Part shown: piece after piece, positions 5,544 through 9,680 of the stretch
How positions within the stretch are numbered: position 1 is the stretch's first letter
Layout: the number at the start of each line of letters is the position of its first letter
Assembly: GCA_024640385.1 (NCBI GenBank)
Contig: JAHEFC010000131.1
Coordinates: forward strand, 1-9,680
Reading direction: 5' to 3'
DNA: 9,680 nucleotides
Origin: Sphingobacteriales bacterium
GTDB lineage: Bacteria; Bacteroidota; Bacteroidia; Chitinophagales; Chitinophagaceae
Program-made: the position numbers and the translations under genes
Notes under the pieces: model-generated
Told to the model about the DNA's origin: nothing
Databases searched by the model: none
Seen by the model: only the letters and a program-made list of their open reading frames with translations

Positions 5544-7352
5544 TCAGGCTTCCAGCTTCATCGACTTCTGCACCTTCTTCCTGTCTTCTTCATTCAGGAT
5601 CACCTTACGCATCCTGATGAAGTTTGGAGTCACTTCGATGCACTCATCCTGCTGAATATATTCCATACACTCCTCAAGCGTAAGCTGGATCTTTGGAGCA
5701 ATATTCGCTGCTCCGTCTGTTCCGCTTGCCCGCATGTTGGTGAGTTTTTTACCTTCAATGATCTGCACCACCAGGTCGCCTGGTTTGATATGTTCGCCAA
5801 TGATCTGACCTGCATACACTTCTTCACCCGGATCGATGAAGAAAGAACCGCGATCCTGTAATTTATCCAGTGAGTATCCTGTTGCACCACCATTTTGCTT
5901 GGCCAGCAGTACACCGTTATTTCTTCCGGGAATCGGTCCTTTCCATGGTTTGTATTCAGAGAACCTGTGGGCCATTACGGCTTCACCCTGCGTAGACGTC
6001 AGCATCTGGGTTCTTAAACCAATAAGACCGCGTGAAGGAATTTCAAATTCAAGATGCTGCATATCGCCTTTGGTCTCCATCACATGCATCTCCCCTTTTC
6101 TTCTTGTTACCAGGTCGATCACCTTGCTGGCAAATTCCTGGGGTACATCAACTACAAGTACTTCGTAGGGTTCACATTTCTTGCCATCGATCTCTTTCAC
6201 AATTACCTGCGGCTGACCAACAGTAAGCTCATATCCCTCCCTGCGCATGGTCTCAATAAGGATCCCGAGGTGAAGAATTCCCCTTCCGTATACAATGAAA
6301 TTATCTCCGCCGTCACTATCCGTTACTTTAAGGGCGAGGTTCTTCTCTGTTTCCTTCATCAGCCTGTCACGCAGGTGACGTGAAGTCACAAATTTACCAT
6401 CCTTACCAAAGAATGGCGAGTTATTGATACTGAACACCATGTTCATGGTAGGCTCATCCACATTAATAACCGGAAGTGCTTCGGGCTCTTCAAAATCAGC
6501 AATGGTATCACCAATATTAAAATCTTCCACACCTACAACAGCGCAAAGATCACCGGCGATAACTTCCGATACTTTCTTCTTACCCATTCCTTCAAACACA
6601 TAAAGCTCTTTCACCCTTGTTTTCCTGGATGTTCCATCGATCTGCATCAGCGTGATCGGCATGTTCTCCCTGATCACACCACGTGCTACTTTCCCGATGG
6701 CGATCCTGCCCAGGAATGATGAATAATCCAAAGAAGTGATCTGCATCTGCAGGGTACCCTGCTTTGCATCCGGAGGAGGTACGTGTTTCACAATACCATC
6801 CAGTAAAGGAAAAATATTATCGATCTGGGTCAGCGAATCATTGAACCAGCCGTTCTTACCACTACCATAATAGGTAGGGAAATCCAACTGCTCTTCTGTT
6901 GCATCCAGGTTGAAGAACAACTCAAAAACTGCATCATGCACTTCGTCCGGCCTGCAGTTGGGCTTATCAACCTTGTTGATCACCACTATCGGGCGAAGGT
7001 GAAGCTGCAGTGCTTTCTGTAACACAAACCTGGTCTGCGGCATCGGACCTTCAAAAGCATCTACCAGCAAGATCACACCATCAGCCATCTTCAACACCCG
7101 CTCCACTTCACCACCGAAATCGGCGTGGCCCGGCGTGTCGATCACATTGATCTTGACCCCATTGTATGTTACCGCAGCATTCTTACTGAAGATCGTTATC
7201 CCCCTCTCACGTTCCAGGTCGTTAGAGTCCATGATCAGGTCACCAGTGTCCTGGTTATCACGGAAAACATGTGTTGTATGTAAGATCTTATCAACCAGTG
7301 TGGTTTTTCCATGGTCAACGTGGGCGATGATTGCAATATTCCTTATATCCAT
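5544..7352 (-). CDS. typA: Translational GTPase TypA/BipA (602 aa)
   Basis: A ribosome-associated GTPase of the EF-G/LepA family needed for 50S assembly and for growth in cold or stress. The GTPase domain occupies residues 1-200 with every motif intact: AHVDHGKTT (10-18, P-loop), ERERGIT (47-53, switch I), DTPGHADF (72-79, switch II) and NKVD (126-129). Domain II, an EF-Tu-like barrel, is about 205-290 (SSFLGRIAIGKVARG; AVVGVEDFNIGDTIADFEEP). Domain III follows at 300-380 (TMNMVFSINNSPFFGKDGK), then the EF-G-V-like region (RRKGEMHVM, SRGLIGLRTQ) and the BipA-specific C-terminal domain (LTNMRASGTDG; LTLEECMEYIQQDE). The length is normal for the family. The ATG at 7352 gives the canonical MDIRNIAIIAHVDHG start. 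Its 5' leader carries the 7357-7429 repeat cluster, and its stop is the complement of the glycosyltransferase stop. Confidence 0.98.
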   Translation of the reverse strand: MDIRNIAIIAHVDHGKTTLVDKILHTTHVFRDNQDTGDLIMDSNDLERERGITIFSKNAAVTYNGVKINVIDTPGHADFGGEVERVLKMADGVILLVDAFEGPMPQTRFVLQKALQLHLRPIVVINKVDKPNCRPDEVHDAVFELFFNLDATEEQLDFPTYYGSGKNGWFNDSLTQIDNIFPLLDGIVKHVPPPDAKQGTLQMQITSLDYSSFLGRIAIGKVARGVIRENMPITLMQIDGTSRKTRVKELYVFEGMGKKKVSEVIAGDLCAVVGVEDFNIGDTIADFEEPEALPVINVDEPTMNMVFSINNSPFFGKDGKFVTSRHLRDRLMKETEKNLALKVTDSDGGDNFIVYGRGILHLGILIETMRREGYELTVGQPQVIVKEIDGKKCEPYEVLVVDVPQEFASKVIDLVTRRKGEMHVMETKGDMQHLEFEIPSRGLIGLRTQMLTSTQGEAVMAHRFSEYKPWKGPIPGRNNGVLLAKQNGGATGYSLDKLQDRGSFFIDPGEEVYAGQIIGEHIKPGDLVVQIIEGKKLTNMRASGTDGAANIAPKIQLTLEECMEYIQQDECIEVTPNFIRMRKVILNEEDRKKVQKSMKLEA

Positions 7353-7356
7353 AAAT

Positions 7357-7429
7357 CACAGAGACACAGAATGATAGTCAGAGACACAGAGGTCTGTGTC
7401 TCTGTGTTTACCCCGTGTCTCTGCGTTTA
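7357..7429. repeat. Cluster of CAGAGACACAGA direct and inverted repeats in the typA leader
   Basis: Four related units: CACAGAGACACAGA (7357-7370), CAGAGACACAGA (7379-7390), the inverted TCTGTGTCTCTGTG (7393-7406) and a shorter inverted GTGTCTCTG (7415-7423). Unit 2 and unit 3 form a perfect 12-bp stem separated by GG. Unit 1 and unit 3 can instead pair over 14 bp, so the structures are mutually exclusive. The two inverted units also belong to a 15-base direct repeat ending in GTTTA (7396-7410 and 7415-7429, one mismatch). On the typA strand this lies directly before the start codon, with only four bases between. It may be a mobile short repeat, a leader regulating typA translation, or both. 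Confidence 0.85.
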
Positions 7430-7599
7430 AGGGCGCGAAGGTACTACAATTGGCCCGGAGGGACAAAAGAACCTCGTGAAACCTGGGTTAAATTGCTGGC
7501 AACTGGCAGGATTTAAGAGTTGAAACAATTGGAACTCTCAACCAATGCAGATTTCATCCTATATACTTTACATTCATCCTCAAACTAAAACTGGATAAT

Positions 7600-8178
7600 A
7601 TGCTTGCTACTATCCTTAAGAAATGGTGGGTTATCCTGATCCAGGGTATACTCATGATCATCCTGGCTTTCCTGGTGATGAATAACCCTATCTCAACACT
7701 TGCCGGGATATCCCTGACCGTTGCGACTATTATACTCTTGATCGGTGTTCTCGGAGTGGTCTGGTGGTTCTCCGCCCCGAAAGATGAAAGAGAAACCAGT
7801 ACCCTGGTCTGGAGCCTGGTGACCGCGGTGATCGGCTTGCTGATGGCAGCAAAACTTGGCGTTACCATGCTTACCGTAACCGTCCTGTTCGGTATCATGC
7901 TTCTGGCCAACGGCTACCACCTGGTAAAGAACGGATGGGCAAATCGGGAACTGGGCGCCCAAGCCTGGTTGGTCATCATTGTGGGTATACTTTCCCTGGT
8001 ATGCGGTTTGATGTCTATTTTTAATATCGGCCTGGGAGCTATCACCATCAGTGTAATTTTAGGCTATCAGTTCCTTCTTGCGGGAATCGCCCTGATCGCA
8101 CTGGCATTCTTAAAAAAGCGCCTTGAAAAAAATGTCAGTTCTGCCGTTGACAACCTTAAAACACGGCTTCCCCAATAA
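7600..8178 (+). CDS. HdeD-family six-helix membrane protein (DUF308, 192 aa)
   Basis: An inner-membrane protein of the HdeD family, named after the E. coli acid-resistance membrane protein; its molecular activity is not established. Six hydrophobic segments lie at about residues 9-27 (WWVILIQGILMIILAFLV), 33-58, 68-85, 88-108, 121-141 and 145-171, arranged as three hairpin-like pairs. The family hallmark near the N-terminus is visible: a WW followed by G-x-L-x-I-x-L-G/A and a P-x-x-T/S-L turn (MNNPISTLAG). The C-terminus (KKRLEKNVSSAVDNLKTRLPQ) is short and charged and should lie in the cytoplasm. The start at 7600 leaves the usual 8-10 residues before the first helix. The gene stands alone between divergent typA and the terminator at 8189-8222. 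I see no clear TAnnTTTG promoter; TATACTTTA around 7562 is only a loose match. Confidence 0.88.
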   Translation: MLATILKKWWVILIQGILMIILAFLVMNNPISTLAGISLTVATIILLIGVLGVVWWFSAPKDERETSTLVWSLVTAVIGLLMAAKLGVTMLTVTVLFGIMLLANGYHLVKNGWANRELGAQAWLVIIVGILSLVCGLMSIFNIGLGAITISVILGYQFLLAGIALIALAFLKKRLEKNVSSAVDNLKTRLPQ

Positions 8179-8188
8179 AAACACTGGC

Positions 8189-8222
8189 TTCCGGCAGTAA
8201 AATGCCGGAAATTTTGGTTTTT
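8189..8222 (+). terminator. Intrinsic terminator after the HdeD-family gene
   Basis: TTCCGGCA (8189-8196) and TGCCGGAA (8203-8210) form a perfect 8-bp stem around the loop GTAAAA, followed by ATTTTGGTTTTT. It begins 10 bases after the stop codon and is the clearest terminator in the window. Confidence 0.88.
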
Positions 8223-8278
8223 AAGAATTCTATTTGGATTCAGCTGCATACCGCATTGCCATTCCCCCGCAGAGATCG

Positions 8279-8306
8279 TTGCTTGTCTGCTGCCATGATA
8301 AATTTG
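8279..8306 (+). promoter_or_regulatory. Bacteroidota-type promoter of the hydrolase gene
   Basis: TTG (8279-8281), 17 bases, TAAATTTG (8299-8306), a full match to the TTG-N17-TAnnTTTG pattern of this phylum. Transcription would begin near 8313, leaving about 40 bases of leader before the ATG at 8354, and the overlapping palindromes at 8324-8341 fall inside that leader. Confidence 0.6.
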
Positions 8307-8323
8307 CCAAACTGCATTTGTTA

Positions 8324-8341
8324 ACTACTTTGTAGTACAAA
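8324..8341. promoter_or_regulatory. Two overlapping operator-like palindromes
   Basis: ACTAC-TTT-GTAGT (8324-8336) and TTTGTA-G-TACAAA (8329-8341) overlap just downstream of the expected transcription start. The ACTAC/GTAGT half-sites resemble operators of BlaI/MecI-type repressors, but the spacing is one base shorter than in the classical sites and no such regulator is encoded in the window. A repressor site for the hydrolase gene is the simplest reading. Confidence 0.45.
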
Positions 8342-8353
8342 CCGGTGATTAAT

Positions 8354-9358
8354 ATGACGTTGCTCAAATTACTGTTGACCCTGCTGATCATTGTGATCCT
8401 TCTTTATGCTATAGGACCACAGGTCAAATCAGGGGAATATACAGACGGGCTTATTAATATCCCCGATACCGGGATGGCCTTGCAGCAATGGCTGGCTTTA
8501 AAAGAATCTAAATACAAGCTCAAACCAGACAACAATGCAAGGATCATCTGGAACAATGACTCTCTGAAACAGAGAACAAAATACGCAGTGGTATACCTGC
8601 ATGGCTTCACGGCCAGCCAGGAAGAAGGAGACCCCACTCACATTGAATTTGCAAAAGCCATCGGGGCCAACCTCTACCTTTCCCGCCTTTCAGAACATGG
8701 CAAAGACACCAGCGACCCCCTGTATAACATGACGGCTACTTCGCTTTGGGAGTCTGCCAAAGAAGCCTATGCAATAGGGAAAAAACTTGGCGAAAAAGTG
8801 ATCCTCATGGGCACCTCCACGGGCGGCACTTTAGCCATCATGCTGGCAGCAGAACAGTATCCTGAAATTGCAGGCCTGGTATTAATGTCACCAAATATTG
8901 AGATCAAAGATCCGTTTGCATTTCTCGCCAACGACCAATGGGGCCTTCAAATAGCCCGGCTTGTAATAGGAGGCAAAAGTAGAATTGCCCCGGATAGCAG
9001 CAACATCTACAAGAAATACTGGAACTACCAATACCGGAATGAATCTATCATACAGATCCAGCAAATGCTGGAAGATAAAATGACAAAAGAGACGTTTAAA
9101 AAAGTGAATCAACCCTTGCTGATGCTATATTATTTTAAAGATGATCAGCACCAGGATGACGTTGTCAGGGTTTCGGCAATGCTTAATATGTTCAACCGGA
9201 TCTCCACTCCCCCATCGCTTAAAAGAGAAGTTGCCATACCGGAAGCGGGAGATCACGTTCTGGGTTCCTACATCAAGTCCAAAGACCTGGAAACCGTTAA
9301 AAAGGAAACCATAAAATTCGCATCAGATATGGGATGGATGGCTGCCGGGTCGCACTGA
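8354..9358 (+). CDS. Membrane-anchored alpha/beta hydrolase (334 aa)
   Basis: A serine hydrolase of the carboxylesterase/lipase fold, tethered to the inner membrane with its catalytic domain probably in the periplasm. Residues 2-20 (TLLKLLLTLLIIVILLYAI) form an uncleaved-looking signal anchor without a clear cleavage or lipobox motif. The fold begins around 75 with KYAVVYLHGFTAS; HGF (83-85) is the oxyanion-hole strand end. The nucleophile elbow is GTSTG (153-157) with Ser155. The acid is probably Asp263 or Asp264 in YFKDDQ, and the histidine is His301 in EAGDHV, so the triad is complete. Residues 185-250 form a helical lid region. Substrate is unknown. An in-frame GTG at 8345 would add three residues; I prefer the ATG at 8354. 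A dedicated promoter and palindromic operator precede the gene, and a terminator isolates it from the gene upstream. Confidence 0.88.
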   Translation: MTLLKLLLTLLIIVILLYAIGPQVKSGEYTDGLINIPDTGMALQQWLALKESKYKLKPDNNARIIWNNDSLKQRTKYAVVYLHGFTASQEEGDPTHIEFAKAIGANLYLSRLSEHGKDTSDPLYNMTATSLWESAKEAYAIGKKLGEKVILMGTSTGGTLAIMLAAEQYPEIAGLVLMSPNIEIKDPFAFLANDQWGLQIARLVIGGKSRIAPDSSNIYKKYWNYQYRNESIIQIQQMLEDKMTKETFKKVNQPLLMLYYFKDDQHQDDVVRVSAMLNMFNRISTPPSLKREVAIPEAGDHVLGSYIKSKDLETVKKETIKFASDMGWMAAGSH

Positions 9359-9430
9359 CTTTCACCGGTCACTGACCTGATTTGTCATTTACTTATCAGA
9401 ACGGACAGCTACTGAACCAGCCTTGCTGAT

Positions 9431-9461
9431 TCACATTATTGTGACTAACTTCCTTAGAAGT
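9431..9461. promoter_or_regulatory. Two short inverted repeats before the last gene
   Basis: TCACA-TTAT-TGTGA (9431-9444) and ACTTC-CTTA-GAAGT (9448-9461) lie side by side and end eight bases before the ATG at 9469. Each stem is only 5 bp, so they may be chance; if functional they would be regulator sites or a leader structure. Confidence 0.25.
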
Positions 9462-9468
9462 ACAGTCC

Positions 9469-9680
9469 ATGTCCATAGCAGATATTCATACTGCCTCAAA
9501 AACTCACATCAATCGAATCTTCCCGATCTGCATCATCTTAATACTAATCCCTGCTCTTTTATTTGCACAAACACCATATATCGATAGTTTGAAGACGGCC
9601 CTCCCCTTACTTCAGGGCAAGGAGAGAATTGAATGCCTGAATGAACTGGGTTTTGAATATTCTAACCCGTATTGGAGCAG
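9469..9680 (+). CDS. N-terminus of an exported protein, probably TPR-containing (partial, cut by window edge)
   Basis: Seventy complete codons run to the window edge without a stop. The N-terminus is polar (SIADIHTASKTHINR), followed by a hydrophobic stretch IFPICIILILIPALLFAQ (17-34) that looks like a signal peptide with cleavage after LFA, leaving QTPYIDSL. The mature start, YIDSLKTALPLLQGKERIEC then LNELGFEY, is the helical pattern seen at the beginning of many Bacteroidota periplasmic TPR domains, such as those of hybrid sensor kinases and LuxR-type regulators, where 'D-S-L-x4-P-x2-x-G-x-E-R/K' precedes 'L-N-x-L-x-x-x-Y'. The identity of the C-terminal output domain lies beyond the window and cannot be stated. 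The first ATG at 9469 is the only one before the signal sequence. Confidence 0.7.
   Translation, partial: MSIADIHTASKTHINRIFPICIILILIPALLFAQTPYIDSLKTALPLLQGKERIECLNELGFEYSNPYWS

Noticed and set aside
7516..7538. AGAGTT/AACTCT inverted repeat upstream of the HdeD-family gene
   Set aside because: Six-bp arms with an 11-base loop are expected by chance, and competing pairings exist nearby.
9367..9377. GGTCA-C-TGACC as terminator of the hydrolase gene
   Set aside because: The arms are 5 bp with a one-base centre and no T-tract, so it cannot form a useful terminator hairpin.

Overview
The window looks like a chromosomal stretch from a Bacteroidota bacterium, most likely of the Chitinophaga/Niastella type. 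The evidence is a sigma factor overlapping a trans-envelope anti-sigma-like protein with a C-terminal beta-barrel, a lipoprotein with an acidic surface-export-like motif after its cysteine, TAnnTTTG promoter boxes, and the general lack of strong Shine-Dalgarno sites. This assignment is inferred from gene content and motifs, without any database search.

Layout. (a) 1-668: a small unrecognised protein gene (59-433), followed by two closely related long palindromes (448-485 and 553-614). (b) 629-4622: an envelope-stress or envelope-remodelling locus. It holds an ECF sigma factor (669-1235), an overlapping inner-membrane-anchored protein ending in an outer-membrane barrel (1219-2673), a seven-repeat LVIVD beta-propeller lipoprotein (2779-4020) and a small outer-membrane barrel (4035-4622). 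The same two-part motif, ATGCAAC-N15-GGTKTCA, stands before the sigma gene and before the lipoprotein gene, so the sigma factor may transcribe both. (c) 4755-7352: a family 2 glycosyltransferase of the lipopolysaccharide-core type converging on the translational GTPase gene typA (minus strand). Their stop codons are the two strands of one TGATCA. A cluster of CAGAGACACAGA repeats sits almost against the typA start codon. (d) 7600-8222: a six-helix HdeD-family membrane protein with a clear intrinsic terminator. (e) 8279-9358: a membrane-anchored alpha/beta hydrolase with a good Bacteroidota promoter and overlapping operator-like palindromes. (f) 9469 to the end: the beginning of an exported protein, cut by the window edge, that resembles the N-terminus of TPR-containing signalling proteins.

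The most promising candidate system is the 629-4622 block. The anti-sigma-like protein could link the outer membrane physically to a cytoplasmic sigma factor, and the two-part motif suggests the lipoprotein and small barrel are its output. The other items of interest are the palindrome pair before the sigma gene, the repeat cluster in the typA leader and the operator before the hydrolase gene. No gap between genes exceeds 300 bases. The 7430-7599 gap holds only short weak inverted repeats. No tRNA, rRNA, CRISPR array or transposase was seen.
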